Source of the DNA: Dasyornis broadbenti
Lineage: Eukaryota > Chordata > Aves > Passeriformes > Dasyornithidae
Assembly: GCA_013397935.1 (NCBI GenBank)
Contig: VZRN01001317.1
Span: 1,779,606-1,843,605 of the forward strand
DNA: 64,000 bases
Direction: 5' to 3'
Shown here in pieces: positions 51,323 through 64,000 of this stretch. The notes under the pieces were generated by a model that had not been told where the DNA came from, made no database searches, and saw nothing but the letters and a program-made list of their open reading frames with translations. Position 1 is the first letter of the stretch; every line of letters starts with the position of its first letter. Both the position numbers and the translations under genes were made by a program.

Positions 51323-52429
51323 AACTATTTTTCAACCTTTGTAGGCATAATGCAGGATAGTTTCAATAAAGCGCTGCCTGCAGTAAAAGCATGTGATGAT
51401 CTTGCAATCCAAACTAAAGTGTGATAATTACCCTGCATTAACAGAGAAGGGACACACATAGAAATAAACGACCCTCACCCCCTGCAAAGAAGTGCAGCTG
51501 CATTCTAATTTATCAACAGTCAATTTATTACCTTATGTACTTTCAAATAGGGGGTTATTTGCACCTGTATGCCTCAGTACAGTGCAGCTAGTTTCACGAC
51601 CATTACAAGCAGTTAAGGCTTCCTCTTTTCACTGGAACAGGTGGCCTGCACGGGCAGAAAACCACTCAACTATTTTTATCCCACGTGCATCAAAACCAGC
51701 TCTGAGGTACCACTCCAGCCCCATTCTCAGTGAGATTATAGAGTCCTAAGACACTGCACAAGTCTCAAGATAGGTTTGCCTTTTGCTGAGTTGGTGGGAG
51801 ATTGCTTTGGGAGTGTTTTGGAAAGGAGAATTTTATCTAGCAAGAATGAATACAGAAGTCAATCCCTAGAACCACCACTGAGATGACAGTGGGCATCAAG
51901 TACAGGAACTAGGGATTCCCCAACTTCCCTCTGGAAGTGGCCAGACTTAAACACAGAGGAAGAACCTCGTTCTGGCAGGGCCACTTGATAGGCACAGGAC
52001 ACTGTCTGCCTTACACATGAACATGGTGTAGGGGGAAAGTGGGAAAATAATTAAAACATCTTATAAAGTAATAAAATGTAGCAGCAAAATGATAAACACT
52101 GATTGTTCTTGCAGCATGTTACTGTGTGACAGCTCTACTGACAATTAAAATGAAGAGGTCATGTGCACTAATGGCAATGTCTAATTATGGAATACATAAA
52201 ATACACTATAAATATTCCAGCATTCCCAAGAACATCTGTGACATTTGTCACTAAGAGGCATCATGTTTGCTTCTTCCATGTCCGTTTCCATGTCTCCGCT
52301 TTAATACTGAGCACTTAAAACAGGAAATTCCCTCCTCCCAGGAAAAGTACACTTTAACACTGATACAGTTTTGCTTGGACATATGAAGGATATTTGAAAG
52401 ATCTTTACATATCTTCACAGCTACAAGGT

Positions 52430-52580
52430 CCTAAACTGCCTCTAAAGCCAAGAGTATACTACTACAGCATTCATTTTGCAAACACGTAAAGTGAGGTAGA
52501 GAGAGAGAGAGAGAACCCAAAAGGTTCTATCTACCCAAAGCAGGGTAGAGTTCTCTAACTGGAACTCCACATCTACCCTA
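52430..52580 (-). mobile_element. MIR-like SINE, reverse orientation
   Basis: On the plus strand CATTTTGCAAACACGTAAAG, TGAGGTAGAGAGAG, CTACCCAAAGCAGGGTAGAG and AACTGGAACTCCACATCTAC follow the order of a reverse-complemented MIR (CATTTTACAGATGGGGAAAC, TGAGGCACAGAGAG, GCCCAAGGTCACACAG, GAACCCAGATCTCCTG). Expansion of the GAGAG part into (GA)8 is a common fate of this segment. The order of four separate landmarks makes this the better of the MIR calls. Confidence 0.5.
52499..52514 (+). repeat. (GA)8 microsatellite
   Basis: Eight perfect GA units, seeded inside the MIR-like fragment. Confidence 0.95.
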
Positions 52581-53348
52581 CATCCATCACACTGGTCGCT
52601 GTTCATACTTATTTTCCAGCATTTACTACTCTAATGGTGTCTGGAGACAAACAGGCCACAGTAATCTGTGCCATGCAAATATGACAAACGGCTACAGAGG
52701 GATTTCACTGCAGTACAAAAACTGTAAGAACTAACTGTCCTTGCAGAAAACTCCACAGGACAGGAGAGAAAAGCAGATGATGTTCTGAAAACTTTAAGTT
52801 TTTCTATTTTAGGAGTAAAATTTGAACATTTTAAGCCTCCCTACAATTCAAGGGTTACAATACAGATATTTGTTTTGAAGCATGCCATCACTCGGAACAC
52901 AGCAGTTAAGCAAATCAGCACCTGCCAAGTCTACTGAACTATTCTCTATTTAACTAGAATTTACATTTAGTTCAGTCGATTAATATAAGCCTTATCAGGT
53001 TCATGATAATTAGCACACTTATTAAGAGCAGTAACAGCAGTAGAAATGGTGTCAAAGAAGAGCTTTGTTGTAGTTCGGTTGTTACCACCAGAGACTCCTA
53101 CCTGATCTTACCTAGTGATCTACTTGTTCTTGTACTGGCAAGGATACTCACTTACTCTGCTCTTAAACCAGACAAATTACTGTGACAAGAAGCAGACTTA
53201 GGGCAGCCTCCATTCACAGATCACTTTAAGTGCTTTACAGGTCATGTGCTATTAAACTACTTGCTTTACCAATTTCTTTTGGCTTATCCAAGGCTAAACT
53301 GTTTTAATTGGAGGAGGAGGCTGGTTTTTTCCGATTCATTTTGCTTTC

Positions 53349-53361
53349 TTTTTTTTTTTTT
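53349..53361 (+). repeat. Poly(T) run, 13 bp
   Basis: Thirteen consecutive T; a simple repeat. Confidence 0.9.
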
Positions 53362-56300
53362 CAATTCTTCCCTTCATGTTTTATTTTTACCATGAATAGT
53401 TAAGGGCTGTTGGACCAAAGAATAATTTTAATCAACAAGGGAAAAAAAAAACCACTTTTGTATTCCTTTGCTTCACAGATATTGCTGAAGTGTACTTTAA
53501 CACATGCAGACTTCTTTAAGCAAGTATCACTTGGAGTAATCAATAAGACAACATTTTGGTAATTTGTTTTAAGGTAGTCCTTTAATGGCATTAATGGACA
53601 GGTACAATGTAAACTTTTCACACAGAAGATGCCCTCTTGGCTGCCATCCCAGAACCTTAAGAATTTTGAAGAATTGTCAAATTCCAGACCACTGTTTATA
53701 CACATACACACCTTTTTTTTGTGACTCTCTTGAGCTGCAGGGTCATAAGGGTATAATTTACAGTGTAGAGTAGTGTTTTAAGAAAATAGTAACTCAAAGC
53801 ATAATTGCTGGGATTTTTCCCCCCAACTTGAAATGAGCATTTTCCTTTTCTCTTAAACTCTAAACCATGAAGCCACATCATTAGCTCAAATTATTCTGAG
53901 AATAAGGCTAAAAGTTAATATACTTTGACAAAATTAGCCACGGCTTTAACAATAAAGGGAGTATTGCGCTATCCTTCACTTATCACTGTTCTTAACTATT
54001 TGATATTAGATAAGACCTCGAGAAAAATTAAGTTCATAAATTGCACTGTGTGGCATATTCTACAGGCAGGCAAGAGACTTTATAGAAGGTGAGACAGTGC
54101 TATAAACCAAGAGTCAAATCCAAATTTTAACCTTAATTTTAGATTTCTGGGCTTTTTAATGTTCCACATAGACTGCAAATATTACTTTAACATTCTCTGT
54201 TTTTGTAAGAGTACCAACAGAAGAAGAGGCAATTTAATACAAGCTGACTGAAACTGTAGCGAAGGTGTTTCCAGGCTATGTTTTTAAGAACATACTTGAA
54301 AGACTGGCAGAACAATCCAGTGCTCTGCTATGTTCACAAATTCAAAACAATGAGATACTTAAGACTCTATTCACACACAAAAAAATAGAAAAAAGAAAAA
54401 ATGAACAGAGGAAAAATGGAGACTTAACTGTGTCTAAGTGGAAGAAACGTTTCCCATTTCAACTTTAGCACTTTACTACTGACATACAAAGAAAAAAGTG
54501 CTTGTATATAACCCAGTCATGTCAGCAGCAAAATGAATCTCCAGGCTGTGCAATGATCTAAGAAAATCTGAATGGGCATATGGGAACAGCTCATTTTGCA
54601 AGACCTCTGAAACCAACCTACTGATAAACACCGGAGGGTGCCTGCCTGCCTGAATACTCACATGCTTATTTGTTGTTATTCTTATTCATTACTGAGTCAT
54701 TATTATTATTTAAGTGCCGACAATGCACTCGTGAACCAGAACAGATGCAAAATATCCTGTGCTAATGAGAAAATCAAAGCCTTTCTTATATTAGCAATTT
54801 CATATTATAGGATCTCTTTATTTTTGCCAATAAAGCACAAAAGTAATTAATACAGCAATATTTTCTTATTGTTCATGAGTAAAGCAAGTAAAACTGCTCA
54901 GATTCTGCTTTGGCTCTCACCCCTACCAGCACAAAATACAATAAATACTATTGAAGAATTCCTATTAAGACAGCTGCCAAATAAAATACAACACAAATCT
55001 CTCATAAAAGGCTGTTGTCTGTTTATTCAGAGATACAGTCAGTACTCCTCACATAAAATAAACAGTGTGGCACTGCTCTTTCATATTTAAATACTTAAGA
55101 TGTGTCTTACTGCTGTAACCATCTCATGGGATATTTTTTTAACTGGGGACTGGAAGGTGACATTAGTCCTCAGTGTATTACCAAACTGTGGGTCCAGCAT
55201 CAGCTCCCACTCTTGAGTAACAACTAGAACAACACATAACCAGCACATGCTCTTCACCCCTAAAATTACGCTACTACATACATGAGGAAGCTGACAAATA
55301 CTTCCTTTTAAATAGTTGTGCATACAGAAGGTGCCAGGTTTGGACATTCTTTGATAGAGATGGATGTGGACTCCAGCCATGTGCAGCTCCAGGATGACAC
55401 CTCCAGGTGTCCAGCAGTCCAGGTTTGATGTGAAGGAGGGTGGCTGGGGAAGGCTTCCTGCAATGTCCACTTCCCCCAGTGCTGCTGGAGCTGTGTTTGC
55501 TTCTCATGACTATCCAGTTTTAAAGCAAGGTCAGAGACACTAGAGCTGCCTTACATGTGTAGGTAAACCTGCAGCAGAGGATACTCAAATTCAGCTGAGA
55601 ACGTTTCCATTTGGGTAGTGTTCCCTACCTTGCCCTCAGCAAACCAACCCATGCACATTCCTCAGATGTGGCCCCACAAACTCTCCACCCCAGAAAACAT
55701 TACTGCCCTTTTGAGGATCATTCTGCATCGCAGGAATGTATCACGACCAAAATCACTTTCGTGAGAAGTAAAGGGGTTTTTTTCCCTCAGTTTCAGTAAT
55801 GAACATGATTTAAGCCCAAAATGACTCAGCCATGACTGCAGGGCTCAGCAGTGAGCACAGCACTGCTGCAGAGACAAGGGCCAGTGTGGAGCAGAGCTAA
55901 GCCCTGCTGTCATTTCTCCTGAAACAAAGCATGATGAACAATATGTGATTCCTAAAGTCTTGTCCAAGAAGCTTTCTGGAGTCAGAGACAGGCCTGGTCC
56001 TGTACTGGAAGTCAAATGGGTATAATTCTGTATAAACTCCTTTTGCTGCATGGGCAGAGCCCAGCACAAGCCCCCTGCCTGCCCCAGCGCTCCCGCTGCA
56101 TCTGCAACCAAAGCTTCCTGACCTAGAGAGGAGCCTGACCACAGGTTTTATATCAAAACACTCCTACCAAATCCAAGTATCTGGGCAAAGAAGCCAAGAT
56201 TTAAATGCCAGAGCCAGTAAAACTAGAATATGTATCAACTAATGAAAACATGAATGAAGAAGTTTCGTCTTCAGCACGTCCTTGGAAGGAGGAATTGAGA

Positions 56301-58886
56301 ATCTTAGAATATGCCTTGACTAAAAAGGCCACTGAAAGAGCTGGATAGAACCTTCTGTTCAACACCAGAATCCAAGACAACCTCATGGTCAGAAGACCAA
56401 GTCCAGCCCTAAACACTTAATAGGATTAAATAAAAGTGGCAAGATCCTTAAATACGAATAAGAAAACATCTATGAAAAGATCACCTACTGATACTATTTT
56501 TTGAAGGTCTACGTGGAAACTGCTAGTTGTAACAGAAGCATCCTGTGACACACATTTAAACAAAAGGAATAAAATACACAAACAATAAGCCAACACCCCA
56601 GCAACAATGGATAAAAAATGCCTAGATTCATAACTTTCCTTTAAATACTAACTTAATAAAATCAATAACCATGCATCTGAACTAGAAGAGCGTTTTTAAA
56701 ACCAGTGGGAGTGTGACAGATGAATGACAGTTGATCACAAGTGACAATGCACATTTAAGTCCAGAGGAATGCCCAGCCTTCACGTCCTCTTAAATCAGCC
56801 CTAAGTCAACACCCGCGTATCGCTAAGCATGCACTGGGTGTCCACTGACACAGGCACATCCCCAGTGAAGGGCTGTGTGTACTCGAGTACCTGCTGAATT
56901 CTGCCACGCACACACACTTGGCCACACTGTTACAAGCCATCACTTTCACATTTTTGACAGTCACCCTTTGCCCACACCCCCATTCTGGCTGGGTATGTTC
57001 TTGGCCAGAACATTTATAGCCCTTGGTATTATCCCTCCAAAGTGACGCATTCTTAACCACAACTTTGAGTACACACTGACATTATAATATACAAACATGT
57101 ACAGAAGATATACACACTCAGACTCACCAGGGGATAAAACAGACTGGGAGGAAACAAGGAACTTTATGTTACTGTCTTTTCTAATGAGATAGAAAGTGGC
57201 AGATGTAAAGATTTCATTCAACTGACAATCTCTTTTATGATATGAATAAACTACTAAAACAGATTTAATCCTTTATAAAATCAGATTATAAAAAGCAGAC
57301 AAAATCACAACTTTATTCAATACGCCATCTTATCCAGTGTGACTAATGCATTATTTGTATGAAGTTAAAGTGGAGCGTTGGAAAGCTATGAAATAAATCA
57401 AATGCTCTACTTTATGTAATCTTAACAGACAGATCCCATTAGGATTCTACTATGCATAGCTGTTGGTTAAAATCATTGACCAGTATCCTTATAAATTAAT
57501 CAACTGAGGTAATGCTGGCTTGGCTGTCATCATTTGTTCCTAATCTACATTTAGAATTCACTTCAACTTTTCAAGCCCTTTAGAATAGGTTTATCAATTC
57601 TCTCACCCTTGCTTCAGACATCCACCTAACCGTTAATTGTTTACAAAAGACCCAGTACAATGGAACTGTATCTTTTATGTTCCTTTTATTTCCACAGATA
57701 TCAGAGCATATATTGACACTGCATTATAATTAGTTAGAAAGATATTAAATCTTAACCAAACATTCTAGCCTGCCTCAATTTTTTGATGAGACCTTTTATC
57801 ATTGAAGTTGAATTTGCAGCCAGATTGTGTGAGTTTACACAGGCGAGAATCATTACAAAATCTAAAATAACCCTGATCTGGTTGAAATTCAGCTAGCAAA
57901 ATATTTTTGGTTATAGATATAAGGGAGGAAAAAAAGCCTCCTAGATATCAGGTTATTTGTGGAGCTCTAATGTGTTTTCAAACATATGACTTCTGTGTTA
58001 TGTCTGTGTATTTTATGCAGTTTCTAGTCATGTTTGTTAGATGTCTGCATGTCATGTACTGCAAGATTCATGAGCAGTCTACAACCAGGCAAAATTCTCA
58101 CACAACAGCTTGTCTTGGGTAATGGGGAAAGAAACAGCAGAGTGAAGTGACAGGGAAGTGTATTATTTATTATCCTGATGAGGATAACACCTAGTCATGG
58201 TCTACAATCCAAACATGTTCAGTGTCCTGTTGATGGAGCTTATGATCCTGAATGAGTGCACTGGTGTCTCCCTATACAGATATCAAAACTCTCTTTAATT
58301 ATATTCCCTTATCTGTGATCCCTCCGTGAGCACACTAACGAACAGTCAGTTTGGGCAACGGCTCTTTAAAGAGAGATGGAAAGACTGAGCAGTAACAAAA
58401 ACATTGCAATAGATTGCATAATACTTCTGGAGCCCTACCACAGAGTAGGTAAAGGTCATCTGCTCCCAAAATGGAGTGAGAAAGAAAGGGAAACTGTGGG
58501 TAAGTATGGTTTAGAGTTTACTAAATCAATGAAAAACTTCAAGCAGCTGCAGCGGCCTCTGGCTCAGCCCTCTAGTGCAAATTTACTGGCCCACAGACAA
58601 CTATCAAAGCCACAAAGACAATACTTCCAAGTATGTGCCACACTAATAATTTCCCTAATTGCCTAAAAATGGTACACAGGATTTCATCAAAATTCATTCC
58701 CTTCCTCAAAGGCACATTGTTAATTTCAGAACCAAATTCCACCAACATAGTGTATTAAAACACATATATGAAAGTACCACCTATTTTTCAGGGACATAAA
58801 AATAAAGACCATTAATTGTTTTTGCTGCCTACTTTTACTTGAACCTTGAAAGAAAGGACCTTAGAAAACAATTTTGCCCCATATTC

Positions 58887-58898
58887 TTTTTTTTTTTT
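58887..58898 (+). repeat. Poly(T) run, 12 bp
   Basis: Twelve consecutive T; a simple repeat. Confidence 0.85.
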
Positions 58899-59534
58899 GA
58901 TCACAAGGATGTACTCTTCCTCGTGCTTGCTGAACGCAACACAGTAATTTGTATCCCCAAGCGGTATAAATAGAAAATAGGCTCAGTCTAATAACATATG
59001 TGAAGAAAACTCATGCTTAGGGTTAACCAACAAAGCAGCAGCAATCTGCTAGAAACAAAGGCAGCTGGCTCAAAGAGCAACAATGCTTCTGAAAAACTGT
59101 GGATGTACTATTTAGTGAACCATCCAAGATATGACGTTTACTTAAGCTACAGCTGCATATACAAAGCTTTGCTATAAGATGTGGTAAACGACAAGTCTTC
59201 TGGAGTAACAGGATGGTTCTGTCTCCAAAGGTCCATGGCCTACACTGTCCAGCTATCCTAGCAGGGCAAACTACATGAAGGATACACAATTTATTTACAC
59301 AAGTAAATAAATTCTGTCCTTCACAAGAGTTTCTCTGCTTTGACAACCTTCTCCTGCAGATATGCTCTTCCCAAATCCTACCATTTCTCTTTACAGGCTT
59401 GCCTTTCCCCTACTAATAAATCTGCCTAGGTTTCTGTCTTCCTCTATCACCATAAACATTCATAAACATTAAGGGACTTAACCTCATCACACCCCCATGG
59501 AATAGGAAAATATACCCATCAGAGTTAGCAAGCA

Positions 59535-59640
59535 GTGAAGTGGAACTCAGCTGCATTCCCGACCAACGACAAGTCCTTCTACAAGTCACCTCTCTCTTCC
59601 CATTCCCCACTGCTATAAGAAGGGGTAATGACAATGACGT
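59535..59640 (+). mobile_element. Possible MIR-like SINE fragment
   Basis: CTACAAGTCACCTCTCTCTT, CCCATTCCCCACTGCTATAA and GAAGGGGTAATGACAATGAC parallel the MIR core and tail (CAAGTCACTTAACCTCTCTG, TTTCCCCATCTGTAAAA, TGGGGATAATGACA). The head is unclear. Confidence 0.35.
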
Positions 59641-61404
59641 CTCGGAAAAAATGCCTCAGTCTACCAATAAAATTCGGAGATGTTACGCTTTGCACCTTAC
59701 AAAAGAAGTAAAGCAGAGACATAAATCAATATTGGTTGTTGAAGGGTCTGCGGCTAGAAATATGAGCCCATTTTTCTAAACGCATATCTGATATCATCAG
59801 CACAAATGTTACCTCCAATGCAAGGATTTCTACGCACCAGCTATGCCACAATCAACGCCATTTACTCTTCTTGTAGGTTAACACTGTACAAGCAAGCTAG
59901 TGAAGGACTAAACAGCTAGAGTGAAGTTCAGAGTAGAGAAAATGTCAGAAGCAGTTCTCAGCTGACACCCAGGAAGATGAAAAAGTGAGCAAAGACCAGA
60001 TAAAGGCACCAACACAGCTGGCCCTTCTCTTTCATGCTTTGCACCTGAACAAAAAAAAAAAAGCAAATTACCACAGAAGTAAATACCATTGCCTCACTTT
60101 GACAGGTACCAAGTGACTCTCCAAAGGCAGCAAAGCAGCTAGTCACAGCACGAGTGAGAGAATCCATATTCTATTCCTAAATATATGTTCACCTTGATTT
60201 CAGAAACTTAAAAATGACAACAGCTTTCAAGTGTTACCAAAAAAAGCAAAGTAACTTAGTTCCTTCTCCAGGCAACCACTACCCTCAGCCACTGGCCAAT
60301 GCCTCAATCCCTTCACCTACCCCTCTTCAAAGGCTTGGTGAAGACAAATGGGCTTTCCAATGTGCAACCAAGCAGAAAGCCATGAAAATCAAAGGGCTGC
60401 TTTTTGAGTAAATATGAGCTCCAAAGCCATTGTCCTCTCCCACAGAGGAGATCTATGAAAATGCTTACTATAGCATATGCACAGTATTCTTTACAGCTCT
60501 GCCTCCCTGCTGACCACCAGCCCCAGGGCTCAGTCCGCTTCCCATTACAATTGGCTTCACCACACCCACTGACTTGTATTGGAACTCTTTCACGGACCCT
60601 AACTAATGAGTTTTTAAACACTTGTAGACAGAGAAGATAATTCCTCATCATTATTCTTCATAGGAAACACCAGGAAGAATGTCACTCTATTGTTCTACAG
60701 GAAAGAAACTGGAAGAAAAATCACCCCCACATTCAAAAGCGCAGCCCAAAGTTTTCATACATGAACTGGCTGCCCCCCAAGCTACAGGGGTCTCACCTGA
60801 GAGTTCAGGACAGGGACCTAAAGCATGTGCAACCTTCTGAGAACATCTCGTACACTGGCATCTCTGCAGACAAAGAGGTCCATAACCAACAGGCATACAT
60901 TGTTCCAAGACAACATCCTCAAACACAAACTGATGAAGTGGCTACTGACACCAGCACAAAAATAGACTCACCTGAACACTGCATTACTGCAGGGTCTTAG
61001 TTTCCCTCATGACATGAGACTGAAATAAATGGGAACTGGAAACCTAAATGATAGTTTATGGTTAAAGCCTTGCATTTGCTTTCTCTACTGACAGTTGTAT
61101 GCTTTTCTCCTTACAAGAGACATCTTGACCTAAATCAGTAATAAAGAACAAAAAAAAAGAACAAGTAGACTTATATAATATACTGTTACCCTCAGACACA
61201 GAAATATTTTAAATGAAAAGCATTCCATTATGAAGCCACCCTCTCAGCACAGATCATAAGACCACAAGGACTGTTCTGCTTTTACCCAGTGTCACTGTCA
61301 GGTGCCTATCACTTTGCAGGATGCAGATACCATTACCTATCAAAAGAACCTACACCTGGATGTCCAAGAAAACTTTTGGGCTACAGTTGAATTCTGACAA
61401 CAGT
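59641..61404. other. Non-coding stretch, no gene seen
   Basis: Chance frames only, the longest 112 codons (60313-60651, minus), with no recognisable domain. Confidence 0.55.
60051..60062 (+). repeat. Poly(A) run, 12 bp
   Basis: Twelve consecutive A; a simple repeat. Confidence 0.85.
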
Positions 61405-61500
61405 CCATGGAAAATGCCAAATGGAAAAAGCACTAGTCTCAGTAGCAAGACATCTGCAGGTTTGAGCCCCAGGCACTGGCAATGTAGAGCTACAGAATTT
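61405..61500 (+). mobile_element. tRNA-derived SINE head (MIR-like)
   Basis: AAAGCACTAGTCTCAGTAGC, AAGACATCTGCAGG and GGTTTGAGCCCCAGGCACTG match the MIR head (AGCACTGGACTCAGAAGC, AGACCTG, GGTTTGAATCCCAGCTCTG). GGTTTGAGCCCC is a near-canonical polymerase III B box. The A box is poorly kept and no cloverleaf can be drawn, so it is not a tRNA gene. Confidence 0.45.
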
Positions 61501-62211
61501 ACTCATTCCACAACACCATGTACACCCACAGCATACAAAAATAGCTATTATAATACTTGTCAAAGGAACAACTGAGTGATTTTTACTTGGTGCTCTATCT
61601 TGTTTTCTTCTTGCTGCTTGTTAATACCCCACCCCTATAACTACATATAATTATGAGTGGGCTATTCATGTCTTACTATAACTGGTGGCACCGTGCAGCA
61701 TGTGAGTCAGGAATCTGAACTGCTGACTACAGCTCCTCACTAAACAAGTCTTACACACCACACATAGTAAATGGCATTCCCTATCCTCTGCTCCACCTAC
61801 AAAGAAAATCAGCTTCCAGTTGTGGTATCATCTTCAACTCTCCATGAAACTCACCATCCCAATCACATGAAATAAGGATTCAGTGATAATCTTCAGTAAA
61901 AAGACAGAGGTCAACAGCTGAGGTCACCAAAAAACAATTCCTAGGTAAGAGTTTTCTTCTCTCAGTGGCTTGATTTGAACACATTCATAAAATGTTATTA
62001 AAATGTAATATAAAGTTTTACTGAAGAAACTACTGACTAGACCTTTTTTTTAAAAGTCGTAACAATTTACGTTGTTGATCTGCCATGTACAAGTTGAGAA
62101 ATATCTCTTCATGATAAAACAGTTTGTAACAGCTGTGAAGTTAACTGCAGGAAGTTTTGGGTTATTCTCTTACCTCAGCTCTCTAGCTCCACATTACTTT
62201 TTCAGCACTAT

Positions 62212-62315
62212 GAGCCCAACCTTGTAAACCCATCACACTGACTGCACTCAACAGCAGCCCTGCTGAAATTCAGGAGCAATATACAATTCTTATAAAGTTT
62301 CTGCAAGACTGGACT
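62212..62315. mobile_element. Second palindromic repeat relic
   Basis: The left arm (GAGCCCAACCTTGTAAACCC) and right arm (AAAGTTTCTGCAAGACTGG, near 62294) are imperfect inverted repeats. Between them lie GACTGCACTCAACAG and CTGCTGAAATTCAGGAGCA. This is the layout of the sauropsid palindromic element I recall as GGGCCCGATCCTGCAAACCC, a centre with CATTGACTTCAATGG, and a mirrored right arm. It is more eroded than the copy at 22587. Confidence 0.4.
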
Positions 62316-64000
62316 CCAGTGCAGAGTATTTAAAAACTAGCCCTCCAGCTTATTCCCCACAATTTCCTCACAAATGCAGATTTAACATCATATACCCTTC
62401 GTGAGAATCTTTGGTCAAACAACTGTTTCATGAGAAGTTACTCAAGATGGAGCTTAAAAGCTACTGGCACACACTGCCATCCTTCTTTTCATTTTTTAAT
62501 CTCTACAGTTGTCCATTAGTCAGGAGTAATGTACCTTCTGACCTCTGACCAAAGCTATTAGAACAATTTAAACAAATATTTTGGTTACAAAGCATCAACA
62601 CAGAACACTCAGTAACAATAAAAGCATGAAAGAGCTGTCTTTTAGAGTCACTGTTGTGACTTCCTGACCACGTTATATTACGAGTGGTCTGGAAGGTTAC
62701 ACTAACTTGACATCTTGATTTACTAACTTCTTTTTCAATGCTTAAGAAAGAATTTGTAAGACTGCAAAACGCAGAATTGTGGCACATTTTCAGTGTTAAT
62801 AGATGTTTGATGGCTTTAGAAAATCCATTCTATTAACTGCAATCAAGAGAAGAGATTCAGGCTTTCCTCTCCATTTTTCTTTTCTTTCCATAAAAGAAAG
62901 GCAGTAAATTTCAATTGGACAGGTTCAGAATTGGGCTCTGAGAAGTTTTTCCACATGCATAGTATTAGGCATGTGCAGAGTGCCTTGCTGATGCTGGTCA
63001 TTAGAGAGTTGCTCCACATTTAAAGAAGTCTGCCTTTTGGCCAAAATGGGCAAATCAAGGACCCTCTCAAGACAACTGGGAGCAGATCCATTGGCATCAC
63101 TGGCTACTGACTCCAGCCAAAGCTGGAGGAAGACACAGGTCCTTTATGGTATTTATTGACTATATACATTTAAGAAGCATCCAGGAGCCAAATCATTCAA
63201 GTCCCTCAACTCCAAAAATAATTCCATTACCTCAAACTAAAGGCACAGGGAAAATACAGGAGAGGATCTGTCTGTTTAGGTGCTTATTCTAAACATCTCA
63301 TGGGTTTGAAGTAAAATATATCTTCTACAATTCCTCTAGATATTTTCTTTTTTTAACGAGATTTAATATTTGCAATTTTTCTGGCTGCCCAGTTATTTGT
63401 GAAATCATGTAACGCTGCTGTAGATTTCAGGGAAATGGATGTGTACTACACAGTCAAGAATAACATCAGCTTTCATTACCAAATACATCAAAAACTGGAG
63501 TTTAGTCATTAGTAAAACGTGTTGAGCATTTTGGGAGTGATCAAGAACTTAATTTGGTGAAACTTAATTTGAAATCAGAGTTGTTTTAATAGGACCACCT
63601 GTGTGCTTAAAACAACATACCTGTCTATGGACCCTGCTAAATTAAGGCCCACGTGCTGTCTCTAGTGAAAATTTTATCCCATCTCACCACGTTGGGAATT
63701 TTTCTTGACTCAAATAAAGACAGAATTTGGGTCTCGTAACACAAAAAGCATCACAACACTCCTTCCACAATGCTGGAACATACTGTCTCAGTCCTAAGAA
63801 GCACAACAGGACCAGCAGCGTCCATCCATTTTTTTGAAGACCATTTAGTATATTTAACTTAATACTTTACAGAATGACACATTTTCCCCTTAAATTATTT
63901 AGTAAATTCCAGGTTGCAGAAGTACTCTTGTCAGACAAAAGGAATAATTTTGCTTTACTGAAGGACCTGCATCATAGTACCATCTTTCACTAAAAAACAA
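62316..64000. other. Non-coding stretch, no gene seen
   Basis: A 94-codon minus frame at 62503-62787 has no family resemblance. No exon, RNA gene or further mobile element is recognised up to the end of the window. Confidence 0.6.

Larger units (their letters stand above)
50426..52429. other. Non-coding stretch, no gene seen
   Basis: Chance frames only, up to 85 codons. Contains poly(A) at 51262-51273 and a C10 run at 51313-51322. Confidence 0.55.
52581..59534. other. Non-coding stretch, no gene seen
   Basis: No gene is recognised. The 127-codon minus frame at 55087-55470 and the 107-codon minus frame at 59023-59346 lack any known domain. Poly(T) runs are at 53349-53361 and 58887-58898. A tandem CATAAACATT pair is at about 59451-59470. 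Confidence 0.55.

Noticed and set aside
55087..55470. 127-codon minus-strand open frame
   Set aside because: No recognisable domain; overlaps another chance frame on the same strand.
61405..61500. tRNA gene
   Set aside because: Only the B box is convincing; no cloverleaf, anticodon stem or acceptor stem can be drawn. Reads better as a SINE head.
1..64000. Endogenous retrovirus or LTR element
   Set aside because: No LTR pair, primer-binding site, polypurine tract or retroviral reading frame was seen.
1..64000. CRISPR array, operon or bacterial gene cluster
   Set aside because: No regularly spaced repeats, no ribosome binding sites and no long adjacent open frames; the composition is vertebrate-like.

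Overview
The window looks like vertebrate nuclear DNA, most likely from a bird or another sauropsid. It is AT-rich, CpG-poor and has few repeats. It carries a degraded CR1-type LINE 3' end at about 3030-3420 and weathered MIR-like SINE traces. It also has short palindromic repeats of a kind I recall from turtle, crocodile and bird genomes. I see no bacterial operons, ribosome binding sites, CRISPR arrays, tRNA or rRNA genes, and no recognisable protein family on either strand. The longest open frame is 175 codons (28274-28801, minus); like the others it has no recognisable domain and reads as chance.

The best reading is a gene desert or the interior of a very long intron. Two short stretches look like possible internal exons on the plus strand. 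The better one is 90 bp at 15793-15882: a strong pyrimidine tract, an AAG|GTAATT donor, and one open frame of exactly 30 codons. The weaker one is 44 bp at 30178-30221 and contains an ATG in good context. Introns are full of decoy exons, so both are held at low confidence.

Layout. 1-9.5 kb: plain AT-rich DNA with the CR1 relic. About 9.5-33 kb and 42.0-42.4 kb: scattered 150-350 bp blocks with dense homeodomain, SOX, RUNX or E-box words, which look like conserved non-coding (enhancer-type) elements; conservation cannot be tested here. 22.4-22.8 kb: a CpG-rich block holding an 83-bp palindromic repeat with perfect 9-bp terminal inverted repeats. 28.29-28.50 kb: a small isolated CpG cluster with a NotI site. 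33.08-33.17 kb: a repeated two-part motif with fold-back potential. 36536-36569: a 34-bp run of N (assembly gap), with GC-richer sequence to the left and very AT-rich sequence to the right. 48-62.3 kb: several degraded MIR/L2-like pieces and a second palindromic relic. Short poly(A)/poly(T) runs and a (GA)8 microsatellite are scattered throughout.

If the enhancer-like blocks are real, the window most likely serves as a long-range regulatory domain for a neighbouring developmental gene outside it. The sequence does not tell me which gene.
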